This document shows, piece after piece, positions 1 through 12,700 of a stretch of 64,000 nucleotides of DNA. The stretch comes from Lagopus muta. Its lineage: Eukaryota > Chordata > Aves > Galliformes > Phasianidae. The notes below the pieces were generated by a model that worked only from the letters and a program-made list of their open reading frames with translations, was not told the origin of the DNA and made no database searches. Position 1 is the first letter of the stretch; every line of letters begins with the position of its first letter. The position numbers and the translations under genes are program-made. The stretch lies in contig NC_064437.1 of assembly GCF_023343835.1 (NCBI RefSeq), forward strand, positions 56,370,972-56,434,971, in the 5' to 3' direction.

Positions 1-870
1 CTTGGTCTGTTGTGACTGAAGCACATCATACATCCTTTTGTTGCCTAATATTGATTGAATTATTGTACACATAATCTTCTTTCCACTATGGTACTGCAAA
101 TTATGCATGTGTCCCAGGTTCATTCTTGGTGCAGGACACTGGGCAGTGTCTTGCATGTCTTAAGAGCATGCAAGGCTAACAGGCAGCTTCAGTCCAAAGC
201 ACTGCTCTGTATGTGGCACGGTAGCTGCTGTTGTAAAACCTAGTAGAGTCTATGGCTTGTCAGTCTGTTTCTCCAGTGCTAACCTAATAGCTGAAGTAAC
301 CCTGTAGGATCTTCAGGCAAAGCACTCCAGAACTGATATGGAAATGCTGAAGAGCCAGAACCTTATTTTCCTTTATTCATCTTCCAGGCCTCATGTGCTA
401 CCTGGCTCGATGTCATAAGGAAGAATGCTACTGCTAATGCAAGGATGGAGATCCAGGAGGATAAAACCTTCTCTCCATCACAGATTCTCTTTGTCAAGTG
501 ATAGCAACTTGTTCAACTAGTTGTACAGCAGGATCATGCTCTACTGAAGTGGTTTCTTTTCCATCAATGGTTAATTTTTATCCCTAAGAGCATAACAAAA
601 CCATAACACCTCAGATGTTACTTGCTGGTGGCATGACAGATGTTGTTGCTGTTGTAATCAGCATGACACGTAGGGGTGGTGCTAGCTTACTAAAATTAGA
701 AAGAACTGAAGGCTCACCCTGAAGTGCAAACATTGTTATTATGTGACTTGCTTGTTTTTGTCATTTAGCTAACAATTGTCCCATCAGAATAGGGATAATG
801 CATGGCAGATGAAGAACAGTGATTTTATTGAACTCTCCACGCAGGTGACTCATGTTTTGCTCTATTTGCC

Positions 871-885
871 TTTTTTTTTTTTTTT
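871..885. repeat. Poly(T) tract
   Basis: An uninterrupted run of 15 T lies in AT-rich unique sequence. No retrotransposon body that would explain it as a poly(A) tail was recognised on the minus strand next to it. Confidence 0.9.
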
Positions 886-1928
886 GTCAATTTAAATTAT
901 TGTAAAAGACCAACTGCTATCCTAAAAGGCATGCCAGGGAAAGAAATGTGGCGTTTTGTGTGCTTTCACAAAAATCTTCAGTTTTGGATTGTTTCAAAAT
1001 CAAAATTGTTTCACTCACATGCAGACATTGCTGCTGATTTGGTTTGAAAAGTTAAGTTTACCTCCACACCAATTCGTTCTCCCCTATGATGAAGGCCATT
1101 CAGCACCTCAATTTTTCTGCTTTTCCATTCTCAGTGAGTAAGTCCAGTGTTTCTTTGGTTAATTAAAGTTTACTGCAGGAGGAGCAGGAGTGGGTTGAGA
1201 GCACTGATGAAGAGAGATGACTAACAAAGTAATCGGCATGTGATTAGAGTGTGGGCTGCCAGGCACAGATTAGCCCTCCCTGGACTCTGCTTTTATCTTA
1301 GCTCCATGTTTTGAAATAATTCCATGTTAATAATATATAGAATTTCTATCCCATCTAGCTTATCACATTAGAGTGAACTAGACAAAATGACTCAATTTCA
1401 AAGGCTCTGATTCAGCTCAGGCTGCAGCCACTCACTTGAAATATGAAGTTAGATGACTGACTCCTCTTGTTTCTTACAGATTCTCACTCTGTGGGAAGTC
1501 TAAGGGGGAGAGAGTTGGTCAGAGTGGAAAATTAAGGTGACATTATAAAGTCTCCTCATGAAATGCATCAGTGACAGTCACGTCTCAAAACTCCGTGTGA
1601 ACTGACAGCCACTGGAGGGTGGGGAGCATGTAGAGGTTTGAGTTGTGGATAAATCATGAAGAGAAAAGTAAAACTTTTCCCAGAGGGAGAGCTGCCATGT
1701 ATGGTTGCAAAGAAAGTTGTTTATTTGCTCCTCACAGTGTTTTTCACAGTCACTTGAAAATGTGGGTTTTTTTCCGGTTCTTCTTCTTCTATAAATAAGA
1801 AATCTTGTTTGATTACTAACACATACCTGGTGCAAAAGAATAGAAAGACTTGCTTTAAACATGCCACATTAACGTTTCCTGCTGGTGCTCATATCCTCTT
1901 CCCCCTATGTAACTAATATCCCATGAGT

Positions 1929-1966
1929 CTAATGCTGAGGCATTAGCTTAACTGCCGTGCAGTTAA
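1929..1966. repeat. Two adjacent perfect hairpins
   Basis: CTAATGC and GCATTAG (1929-1935 and 1940-1946) form a 7-bp stem with a 4-base loop. One base later, TTAACTG and CAGTTAA (1948-1954 and 1960-1966) form a second 7-bp stem with a 5-base loop. Both stems are perfect. No host gene or known element was recognised around them, so the role is unknown. Confidence 0.85.
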
Positions 1967-2416
1967 CAGAATCGTGACTTGGGGAAAGTACTGACATGCA
2001 GAGAGAATAAAGGGATGTTCATTCACTTCTGCCCCAACTCATCCATCTGCTGTTATGACTATGGGGAGGAAACCATATATGATGGGAAGAGAGAGCATAG
2101 AAGCTGTAGGTTATTGAGGACATGGCAGGGAAGGCAAGGAAGAAATCATATGAGAAGCTGATGGCAGTGGCATGTGGATGACATGGATGCTGCTTCAGAG
2201 GTGACTACCATAACATGTAGTGCTCATGCCATCAGACAGTAGAGACAGCGTCATCCGAGTTGCTTGATTAGCTGTTCTTCAATAACACACTTGAAATTTG
2301 AACACTGGCTAGGAATAAAACAGAAAAAAACTCTTGAGCATGAAATACAGAAGAAAAGAAACTCGAATCACTGAGTATGGTACTAATACATTATTTCTGG
2401 AATCTTAGAAAAGCAG

Positions 2417-2446
2417 CAGAGGAAAAAAGGAGAGAAGGGGGAGGAA
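2417..2446. repeat. Purine-rich tract
   Basis: This run consists almost entirely of A and G on the plus strand (GGAAAAAAGG, then AGAGAAGGGGGAGGAAA). It is low-complexity sequence with no coding potential. Confidence 0.75.
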
Positions 2447-2915
2447 ACTTCAGTTTCCCAGAGAGTTTAATAAAGTTTCAGGGTGTTGCTTCTCTCTGAG
2501 CACAGCTCTCTGCTATGGCCCTGATGGTTTTGGGGAGCTTTCTGCCAGAGGTTGCAAAGTCATCATTCCACCTGCTGTGGACATGCAGGATCTGTCAGGG
2601 GCCTGCCACTGCATTGCTGTCTCACTTGACAGTAGTGGAAGAACCCGGATAACTTAAGCCAGTAAGTGGATAGTACTTCTGAATAATTCTTTTTAATTGC
2701 TGCTTAGGACAGCTGCGACAATCTGCGTGTCTTTGAGTGCTTTCTTGGATGGTGATGTATCCAACTAGTCCTAATGGATGAATTGGTAATTGTTTTCCTC
2801 TTGCAGGGTAACATTGGTTTACTTCTTTGATTTTTAAATTGTTAAAGGTGTCCATTTGTAATCCACTTAAAGCTGCCAATTGAATATTTGTTTTAGAAAA
2901 ACAAACAAGTTAAAA

Positions 2916-2970
2916 TCTTAATCAGTTTTCTTGGCAACAAGTGTCTTAATCAGCTTTCTTGGCAAAGCAC
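2916..2970. repeat. 28-bp tandem duplication
   Basis: Copy 1 (2916-2943) and copy 2 (2944-2970) both begin TCTTAATCAG, continue TTTTCTTGGC or CTTTCTTGGC, and end in an AA-rich tail. They lie directly head to tail. The first 22 bases differ at one position only, while the last few bases have diverged. It looks like a fairly recent local duplication by replication slippage or unequal exchange. Confidence 0.85.
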
Positions 2971-3590
2971 TTAATGATGCTCTGCTTAAAGCCAAAACCA
3001 AACCAAAACAAAACAGAAATGTGATGTTTATGATGCGAAGTGAAGAAGAGAACCTTCATGCCATAATGACAGATGCATAAATTTGCACATTAGCTGAATA
3101 GTGTGTACAATTTATTGTCTCTTCAGATATTTTTCTATACAGAAGAACAAAGTTAGTTTCACAAATACCAAATCTGATGAAGTCATTCTTGAGCTAGAAA
3201 TGATCTTCCAGGTGCTCAAGGAAGCCAATTCATCTGTATGTGTCATGCTCAATTCAGTGTGAGGCCCTTGAAATTGGTAATGGCAACACGAGCCCCATTC
3301 TCCTGTTTCAATTCTTATTTTACCTCATGTGGGATTTAGGAGGGATGACTAGATCAGTAGGTGTTGAGCGCTGTGATGCTCTTATTTCTCTTGGTAGAAG
3401 TTTAGAAGTTGGAGCTTGGATGACCATGGTGAGAAGGTGTTTTCTGACCAAAGCCTTTATTCTTGAAAAATGTAGAGAGGGAGCAGCCTTAGGTTTTAGA
3501 TAACTTAAGGGAAAAGAGATTGCTGTGGGCTGTTGTTTGTAAGTCTGAATTCAGCAGTGAAAGCCCATTAGCCTGTCTGAAATGCTTTTT

Positions 3591-3795
3591 TCTTCTTCTT
3601 TTTTTTTTTTCTTTTCCCCTAAACTAATCTGAAGATCTGAAGGCCATCAGTGGTCTCATTTTGATCTGGAAATCAGATGAGTGTTTAAAAAAAAAAAAAA
3701 AAAAAAGAGAGAGAGATGATAAAGAAGGATATACTACCTAACATGGAGTTTAAATTGCAGCTTTCAAAACTGGCTTGAAACAAAAAAAAAAAAAA
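3591..3795. repeat. Cluster of T-rich and A-rich tracts
   Basis: A T-rich run spans 3591-3611, about twenty A followed by (GA)5 lie at 3687-3716, and fourteen A lie at 3782-3795. The tracts are unrelated in phase and no retrotransposon body precedes them. They are simple low-complexity sequence and are likely to be length-polymorphic. Confidence 0.85.
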
Positions 3796-5469
3796 GGAAC
3801 TGTTAAAACAGATCATTTGGCTGTGGTTTCGCTTTTTATGGCAGTGCTGCTGAAGTCATCTTAACCAGCTTCCATGCTGGGTTCCCTGTGCTGCTTGCAC
3901 AGCAAAAGTTACCTTATTTTTTTTTGCATCTGGATCAGTTGCCCGTTCTGGTTGCCAGTGTGGGTGTCCAACAGCCACAGCAGCTCCCTGATGGGAATGA
4001 CGTGGAATGTGGACTGCTCCTAAGGAAGCTCTGGGGAACCACATTCACAGCAGCTTTTAAGCAGTAACTCACTGCTGTAACGGTCGTGGTTTTGGGCATC
4101 CCAATGACTGAGTCTTTGGCCTGCTTGGAACAAGGGAGAGAAGCAGCTCCTGGCATATGTTTATCAACAGGCAGCTGTGGAGACAGGTGCCATGAGCTCC
4201 CTGTTTGTCTACGCTTTGATATTGCCTTAGAGCTCCAGCCACCCCGTACTGCTTACATAGCAGGCACTGACCTGCAAATGAAACTGCTCTTCTTTGCAGC
4301 TGACCTGCCAGGTTTCCATGGTCTCTGGAAGTTGCACCATGATCAGGAGCTCAGCAAGTAGCTAGGTTCAGTTTCATTTGCTAGCCTCCCAACTTAATGC
4401 TTTCTTGTGATATTTCGTATTCAGTTTGGGCTCTGAAATGAGTGCTGCTTGGCTTAATGGCAGTGAACATGAAACCATCTATTTGTCTATGCAGCTGTCT
4501 GCAAAGGTGTCAATTTTGGTTGTCATTTTTAATGTCGGTGTTTGTGCCGTTTTGAAACCTGCTGGTCTCGGTGCATAATGTTACACGGCTATAAAATCCT
4601 ATTGAGAGAGAACTGGAAAGATTACCAATGATATCACGGAAGGAGGCAATGAAGCAGCTCATACAGACAAATGAGAAGAGCTGAAAGTTGTTTTCAAACT
4701 TCCCTTTCCCTTGTCCTGTGTGGGGTGGGTGACAGGGGAGGACCTGCTATTTGCAGATGGCAGAATGATTCATCGCTTAATGGAACCTTAATGCTGGCAA
4801 GGGAAGATGTCATTAACTGCGCTGAATCTCTGTGTGATCTGCACATTAGGTCCAGAGCATAGCATGCATCTGTGCACTCACTCTGCCTGCTTCTCACCGA
4901 GTTCCTCTCTCACTCCTCTGCATGCACGTCAGAAGTTGCTTGTGATAAGCTCTAGATTTATGGACAAGTGACTTTAATGGCAAAGTGCTCTGATCTGCTT
5001 GGATGACGAAGGGCTTATTAATAGTGACTTGAGAGACGAATGGCTGGTTAAGCTGTGGTAAGATACACAGGACTGATGTGCACTGACTGGGCACTGTAGT
5101 ACTTGGGCAGCAGCTTTTCCCATGGCCACTGCTGTGGAACAGTCTGCTACTTCATGGGAAGTTGTGTGGGGGGGAAAAAAAGCATTAAACTTCAGATGAA
5201 CCAGGCTTTCACAGAAGGTAACATTTGTTTTCAGGTTCCTGGTTGGTTGTTGTCCAAGAAGATAACTGAGATTCTAAGTTATAACACTTAGACTACAACA
5301 CTGTTTTAAAGATGATACTACTAAGAGGAGGAATGTGTTTAAAAATATAGGCGAAACAAGCAAAAACAACCACACACACAGAATTTAATAAAGAAAAGGA
5401 AAAAAGGAAGACTCCCTGTTTCTGTTGTTCATACAGAAAAGGTGAAGTTCTTCAGCTGGAGAGCTCCAT

Positions 5470-5595
5470 GTGTCTGCGTCAGTCAGCCCAGTGACTCAGT
5501 GTTGTGATGCTAATGTAGGTCTGACTGGTTTGGAAGCCCAAATATATATAACAGAGAAAAACTCGGCACAGCTTCGTTTGAGAGAAGTGAGTAAT
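5470..5595 (+). promoter_or_regulatory. Putative TATA-type promoter with short first exon
   Basis: On the plus strand, a Maf half-site-like GTCAGCC lies within 5475-5488 and a perfect AP-1 core TGACTCA at 5492-5498. An octamer-like ATGCTAAT follows near 5507-5514, and a TATATATA motif at 5543-5550. A start about 25-30 bases downstream of the TATA would fall near 5572-5578, and a good splice-donor hexamer GTGAGT begins at 5587. The order and spacing are what a compact vertebrate promoter with a tiny non-coding first exon would show. Each motif alone is common by chance, there is no CpG enrichment, and no downstream exon was recognised. This is an inference from motif arrangement only. Confidence 0.25.
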
Positions 5596-6620
5596 TTTTG
5601 TTTCCTAAGGCGTACCTCAATTTAAACCCTTTTATCTTTCACCACTGTATTTCCCTCCTGTTTCCCTGCTTCAGCAGGCTCTCAGAAATAACTGTTCCTC
5701 TCTTTTTTTGTAGCAGATAATTGTATTTCTCTCTGAACATCTGAGGACTTACCTGCACAATATTCCTAGATGAATTTAAGGGATGTCCTTGCTGATTTTA
5801 GAAAAATTGTACCTCCTTCACTTTAACTTCTTTTACCTGGAAAGCAAATCTTCAAAGTTGGTAAATCACAACAGTCCTGGAGTTCAAATGCCAGCTTATT
5901 CTTCAGGCTCACCTGTCTTAATCTAAATAAACTTCCAGTGATAGGATGGTGCTGCCTTTCTTTGTCATTCTCTTGAAATAGTAAGGGAAAGAATGTAACT
6001 AATCACCCTTATTGTAGAATTAATCACATAGAGCTAAGATTTGTTTCCTTTGGCCAGCTAACCTACCTGCTTGGTGCACGCCCTGTATCAGAGAAAGATA
6101 TGTGATTCACAATAGGGGAGAAAACACAGTGGTAGGAATGATAGCAAGTGTTGAACATCACAGATCTGTATAGTGTAGCATCTCAAAGGCTTATATATCT
6201 CCTCTCTGTCTTCCAGCTGTCTACTTCTAGAGATAATGTATCTGAAGACCACATAATGTATCCCGTAGGGGAAGCTTGCTGGCAATGTTTCCCTGTTGAA
6301 CTCTCAGGTTTGGATATGCCTCTGATTTATTTGCTCTTACACAGTTGTGTGGTGGGCAATATTATGCTGGCAAGGAATATGTGCTACAAAACCTCTGCTG
6401 TGTTGCAGCTTGTCATACTGCAGCGCGCTGTCACCAACAGCCCCTGAGAACATCTTGCCTTGGATGGCACAGCCATCCTCAGCTGCCAGTTGTGCAGCCC
6501 TGATAATGCCAGGAGATTTTGCTAATACTATCCTCCAACAATCTGGGGTAAATAAATCTTTAATTCTCTCCTGGAGAGTTTGTACTTGAAGGTGGAGGGG
6601 AAAGAAACCCTTGGGTTAAA

Positions 6621-6650
6621 GTAAAAAAAAATAAAAAAAATAAAAAAAAT
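6621..6650. repeat. A-rich simple repeat (AAAAAAAAT)n
   Basis: Three runs of about eight or nine A are separated by single T bases. No CR1 or SINE body lies immediately upstream, so this is a simple repeat and not the tail of a recognised element. Confidence 0.85.
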
Positions 6651-7434
6651 CTTGCTTGTTGGAAGATCGTTTGCATCTCTGTGCCATGCAGGCAATGAGG
6701 CTGGCAGTGATAACATGACATAATTCTCCCAGTGTGCTTAGTAGGGGAGCATCTTATCAGTACCTAACGCTGAAATATTACTTGGATGTTTTTTCTTGGG
6801 TTGTACTCACATGATTACAAAAGCAACTTACCGGCAAAGAAGTTTACTTTGTGCAACGTTATTTTTAAGTATTTTACTAGCAAAAAAGCTTTTTACAAAC
6901 ACTGCAAAATTCTTGCAAGACAGTGGAGATAAAATATCAGTTTAGACACAGCTTAATGGATCCTAGCAGTGATTGGCAGGTTTGGGGTAGGTGAAAGTGG
7001 GAAGGGTCTTGGCTGTCCTGTGGGATAAGCTGCCTGTACCAATGGTATGGCAGGAATGTAGCTGGAGTGATCTTAGCATGACAGCACAGGCTCTCCCTTG
7101 ACTCACATTATCATCTGACGAGAAGTGAAAGGGGCCAGAAATTCAGATTCCAGCTTAAGCAAATAGGAGGAATTTACCACGTGTCCAAACAAGCTGTGAG
7201 CCCAGGATATCAGCTTGGAGGCCTTGTGGGCAGTCAGACATCAGTTGTCCTGGCTCAGCTTCTGCTGAGATAACAGGGCTCTAGCTTGGAACCTTCTGGG
7301 AGCAGCTGGGCAAGCTGGCCAGATCTGTCTTCTGCTGCAGAGAGTAATCTGATTTGTTTGTTCCCTGCATTCTCAGCCACCTTGCTGAATTGTGTAACTG
7401 GAGAGGAGATGGGGGGAAAAATTGTGGTTTACTG

Positions 7435-7517
7435 TAATATATGTTATATGTAACATGTTGCAGTGTAATATATGTGTTGTTATATGCAGTGCAAAAAAAA
7501 AAATAAAAAATAAAAAA
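7435..7517. repeat. AT-rich segment ending in A-rich repeat
   Basis: TAATATATG occurs twice, with degenerate ATATG and TGTTATATG repeats between about 7435 and 7486. These run into an A-rich stretch with interspersed T at 7493-7517. It is low-complexity sequence with no coding frame. Confidence 0.75.
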
Positions 7518-7964
7518 TCAACTCGCCCAACATTGGAATGTGAGCAATTCTCTCCTATTACCTAGAAGCAGTCAGCTCAGGAGCTGGTTATGTGTAATGC
7601 ACCAGTCATAAAGCAGTGGGAGTATGTTAAAAATCAGGGAATGGAGTGCAATGGGGGCTGGGAGGTAGTCTTGGAAATAAGTAGTCCTCTCCCACTCAGC
7701 AAGGCAGTTCCATTATCTGAATTAGTGTAAAAATACCCACCCACCCCAAGGAATGCACTGATTCGCTCCCTCCATGCCAAATATCTCTGATTGAGAGTAA
7801 TTACTTGCTTTTGACAGAGCCCAGCATGGATTTGCATGGAGTGTTTGAGTAGGAGGTGAAAAATCAGCAGCTAATGTGATGGCTTCTGTTTTTGTTTTAT
7901 TTATTCTGAACCTGTTTTCCAAGCCCAAATAGCAGCCTGCCAGGGAAGGTGTGTCTCTGCTTGG

Positions 7965-8050
7965 GGTTCATTATAGTTGTTATCTAGCAACATGTCTCTG
8001 GCTAATTGCACTTAGTTTGTGAGTGACAGCCTTTGATTGGGCAGCATACT
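7965..8050. promoter_or_regulatory. Motif-rich unique block, possible conserved element
   Basis: This stretch contains GTTATCTAGCAAC, close to the RFX X-box, then a homeodomain-type TAATTG, then CTTTGATTG, which fits the TCF/LEF core CTTTGAT. They lie within about 70 bases of complex, repeat-free sequence. Motif density of this kind is seen in conserved vertebrate enhancers but also arises by chance. Conservation cannot be judged from one genome. Confidence 0.15.
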
Positions 8051-8487
8051 TCACCCTCCTGGGGAGGGGGATACTTTTCAGGTCACAGATTAAGTCATTC
8101 CTAGATAACAATTTCATGGCATGTTATGGCAGTACATGCTTGGACTAAAGACTACCATCTCTTAACTCTCTCAGATCCTTCCACACATCTGCTGGGAACA
8201 TGAGACAGGACTTAAACCTTGCAGCTGATTATCTGCCATTTTATAGCAGCATGAGGACATTCACCACTTCAAGCTCACTTCTAATAAGAGCCAGGTATAG
8301 AGTTCAGTGACTTCATGCAATGATGTCCAAGTTGTCATTACTAGGAGACTTCCACTCCACTTGGATGCAGAGACAGTAGAGAGCTTCAAGACGCGGCATT
8401 TTAAAGAGCAACTCCTCTGAGCAGCCCAAAGGTTCTGGGTAAAATCTCAAGAAACTTGAGGGGTCTTACAAAATAAATAAAAGTTCT

Positions 8488-8500
8488 AATAATAATAATC
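8488..8500. repeat. (TAA)n short microsatellite
   Basis: About four TAA units occur in tandem, preceded by AAATAAATAAA. It is a short trinucleotide repeat. Confidence 0.75.
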
Positions 8501-9750
8501 AAAGCAGCACCCTTTGTTGTGCAGTCTGTCAGACAACATTTCTGACCCTATGCCAATTCTGACACTGAGCATGGAGCATTAAAGGCCAACCATATTCATT
8601 CATTAGCAGATTTTGATCTGCAGCTCTTAACTGAGGCCAGCGTTTAGGAAACAATTTGAGGAAAGTACCATTCCTGAGTGTTCCACATTTGCTATTTGAG
8701 TTGAGTTGCTTAAGGAAAATGCACAGCACTTTGCTGTCTGATGGGTTTTAGTTATCATCTGCAACACTTAACAAACACAGCATCTCTCTGCTTGCCCTGG
8801 CATTTTTCATAGCTCTCATTTTGCACTACCACTAATGTGGGATAACAACACGGATGGCTTGCCATTGGTATTTACACTCACACTGACAGAATTCCTTGGC
8901 CATGCAGAGTGCCTCAGCTCTCCCAGCCGATCACAACATTTAACATGAGAGTGTTTTTTGTGAATCTGGTTTGAAATTCATCAGCTCTTGTAATGATGTA
9001 GAGTTCTTGCTTCAGTTTCGTTAGAAGAAACCTAAGACTGGTTAAATATCTTCAAATGATGCATCTCTAAAGAAATGAAAAAATACAGTTGTTAGAGACA
9101 ACTACTTTTAAATTCCTACCTAGAATCGTTGTCTCTCATATGTAAGGCTCACAGTAGTTGTCAGTGGTGTAATAGCAAACAGCAATGATAGGGTTTGGTC
9201 CTGGTTTCCTCAAACGAAAACGATTTGAGCCATGATGAGAACTATTTCCCTGAACTTTAGTGAGGAAATGCCTCCACTTGCTTCCTTGGGAACTGTCATG
9301 TTTTTCTAATAGAGGGGAGGCCTTAGGATAGCCTGAGGTCAGCTGGGTCTCCTCTGCAGCTCAATCACTCCTAACCTTCCTTTTCTGGTGTCTCATTTGT
9401 TAGAGGCAGGCCAGCTGTTCTGAAAAGTCAAAGGGGAGTCAAATCTTTCTTCCTGGAGAGTATATGAGCTAGGAGGAGGCAAGAGAGGAAGGAAAGCAGG
9501 GGACACAACTGGTCTCTTCATTGCTTTTCTTTATTTCTGTTTTCAGTAGAGCTATAAATGTCACTTCCCTCCTAATGTTATCTGGAGAGTGAAGCACTCC
9601 TGCTACTGAAAAGGTTCGTGTGACTCCAGCAGTAAGTTTCTGTGCTGAACCCCTTCTCCTTGAAGGAAGCATCTAAGGGCAGGATAGGTAGCTGTGCATA
9701 TCCCTTTCTTGCTACACAGAGCCTGATTTTTGAATGCCTCTTGTTGGTTA

Positions 9751-9783
9751 TGTTTGTTTGTTTGTTTTGGCTTTTGTTTTGGT
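9751..9783. repeat. (GTTT)n / GT-rich repeat
   Basis: Four GTTT units are followed by degenerate GGCTTTTGTTTTGG sequence. It is a simple repeat with no transposon body recognised nearby. Confidence 0.8.
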
Positions 9784-12700
9784 TTAAAGATCAACTGAAA
9801 TCACATAGTGGCCTTTATCAGGGCTGTAAAAAGGCAGGGTTCTGCCTCGTACAAAGTTCTTATGTTTCTTTCTTCCCCAGCCATATTTCCTTAGCTGGTT
9901 GTCTTAGGGCAGAAAATGAATAAATTAATGAATGAATGGTTGCATTCTTTCTTGACTTTCCTGGAAGGTTCCTCAGGTTAGCAGACTTAGTGTAGGAGGA
10001 GAACTGGCTTTGCGTTTGCCTTTGGACTGTTTTGCGAGTATAATAGAATTCAGCTCGTGGGGATGTCAGTCAATTTTGCTTCCTTTCAGTTGCATGGAAT
10101 TCACTTAGCTTTCTTAACTGAAGTATTCATGATGCTGTAATTATTTTTTTCTTGTGTAGCTTACAATGCTCTGTTGAACAGAGCTCTGAATGTAAGGGTT
10201 TAAACAGGCGTTGAGGCAAATTACGCTTTTCTAAGCATTTGTAGTATCTTCAAATCTACAAATGCTTTGTGTAGCTATGAGTTTGCTTCCCTTGCACACC
10301 TACATCAGTTGTGTTATGTAGTATCTTGCCAATAAACTGTTGAGTGGACTGGAGCTTTCTTTAAAGGTTTGCTATTTCTGTAGAAATAGAACAATTTGCT
10401 GGTTCTGTCAGGATGCTGGCTCATCTTAAGGATTTATCTGCCTTTATTTGTTGCAGGGGAATCTATAATTTCAACTGCAGTATGATAGGTAGCAGAGCTT
10501 ACCAGCAGCTTGCATACTTTTGTAAACATCATATGGATAGGTATGAGATAGGGAACTGGAACACACGTAGGTGATACTGGTAAAAATACAGCTGAAGAAA
10601 TACACAGTTCACAGCCTCTTGCTTTCCATGGCTGTTATGGACATTGTTGTCTATAGACAGTGATGCCCTGTCTGCTGGAACGATATTTGCATTCAGTGCT
10701 CTCTTAACATCTGAGCATCTTCCAAAATAAATGAGGATCAGATGAAAATTTGAGGACTAATTTTGGCAGAGCAATGCCTGTTTTAACCTGTTGTGTGTAT
10801 CAACACTCTCTTTGCAACACCATACCTGAGAGTGAGGAGTGTTTGAAATCTGGTATAAATGTCGTGCCTTGAACTTGAATGCAGTGGCAATTGCATGTCT
10901 GAAACATGAAGATGTTTTGCACAAAGTGACATTGTTATAAGATAATGCTCAGGTATCGAAGCAAGCAAGCTGATGAATGGACAGCTGGCATTTGTTTCTG
11001 ACCAGGCCAGGTACAAGGAGGAAAATGCTTCAAAAACATACTGAAATCTGTCAAGCTGAAGGGACAAAGCTGGGTTTATGAGACTACTTTCCCCTTTTGC
11101 TGAACTGAATTTCTCCTGAGTCAATTCATCTTTCTTATAAATGGGATGACAGACTTTTGTTAGCTCTTTTGTGTTTATATCACACCTGAATACAACCTGT
11201 TCCTTCATGAGGAGAAGATGTGAAGTCACGTCTTTATAAGCTGGGTGTCAGAATTCAGCATCCTTCCTCCAGAACTGTCATCTTCCTATAAGATGTTGCT
11301 TTCTGTCCTGTCAGGTTATTCCTTCTTTTATAAAGAAAGTTTTTGCAGTTTGTTATAGCTGCAAGAATTCTTGTCAGTAAGTACATTTCACATCCTGAGC
11401 AGTCAGTTATGCCCAGGGAAGATGCTTATGAGTTCAATGTTGGCAATGTATTCTGGCTGTGCCCTCTTGATCAGCAGCTTTGTGAAAAGAACTGGACTTC
11501 TTCGATGGACTTCTTCCTGCATCCTATTAATCTACATAATTTCATCAGTGCTTTATCTGCTTTCTCATGTGATGAAAGTAAAGAATTTCACTAACAACAG
11601 TAATATCTGCTAATAGGACTTCTACTAGGGCCTGTATTTAGAAGCTTCACGCTGTTCTACAGTTTCTTCTCTTCCATAGTTGACTCTTGAAGACAATGGA
11701 GATGTCTCACTTTCTCATCTTCACGCAGAGAGGAAGATGTCATTTCTGTGAAAGTGGTATCAGTCATTAATGCAAATAGAAAATTGTATTGGCCCCTCTG
11801 AAGTAGATTTCTTTTGCCTCCATTAGGCTGGGGCTTTGCAGAGATCTGGGTTTCAGAGAGGACAACCATATTTATTGAATGAAACTGGCATTCCTGGTGC
11901 TCCTCCAAAAATGAACTTGCCATTGCAGACAATGATTACGTGATAGACCTAAACACAGAATTGTAAGTTTTATGAATTTAATTTGTATATTTGAATTTGT
12001 CTGGTACTCAGGCTGTCTCTGTCCAGAAAATTAGGTGTTTTGTGGGAGAACTGAATGAAGAGATGCAAGCATTTTGTGAAACTTGAGGAGAATTTGGGTC
12101 CCAGAATGGCTTTAATATTTTCAAGATTTAACATACATGGCTGTGATTTCTAATGGAGAAAAAACTTTTCTTTGTGCAGATAAGTTTTAATTTCCTTTAA
12201 ACGTGAGAACAAATTGGTGGATATGCTGAAAGCATTACAGAAAATGGAACAGAGTTCAGCTTAACTGGTGTGAGAGTGGCACAGCAAAACCTGAGTTTTC
12301 CATGCCCTGCACTGTCACTGGGGGCGTTGCCTGGTCACCCAGCAGTTCAGTGCACTCTGTGATGAGAGTGATATGACTTCCCAGCTCAGTGGTGCTTGTG
12401 ATGGTAATTACTTCTAAAGATTACGAGATGGCAGAGCTGGGTAAATATTGCATGAATGCTCTGACAAATAGAAATGACTGTACAGTGGTGGTGCAGCAGC
12501 AGCTTTTTGTCTCTCTCACACTGCTCCAACTCCAGAACAAGCAGAGATGGAAAATTGTTTCCAGAGGCACTACAGAGCAGCAAGTAGGCAGGCTGGTGGA
12601 ATATCAGTCATGTCAACTACAGTCAATGTAAGTGATCTCATCAAAAGCGGCATTTCTTTTTGATTGCTTTCCAAATCATGGTTTCAGTTTTTAATTGCGA

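Larger units (their letters stand above)
1..5440. other. Unique non-coding sequence, no gene seen
   Basis: No open frame here exceeds about 94 codons, and none resembles a known protein family. The sequence is moderately AT-rich with dense stops in all frames, as in vertebrate intergenic or intronic DNA. It holds a T15 tract at 871-885, paired hairpins at 1929-1966, a purine-rich run at 2417-2446, a tandem duplication at 2916-2970 and a cluster of T/A tracts at 3591-3795, which are listed separately. I recognise no interspersed repeat in it. Short exons of an unknown gene cannot be excluded from sequence alone. Confidence 0.7.

Noticed and set aside
10783-11229. 148-codon minus-strand frame
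   Set aside because: No recognisable domain or repeat, and composition like neighbouring non-coding sequence.
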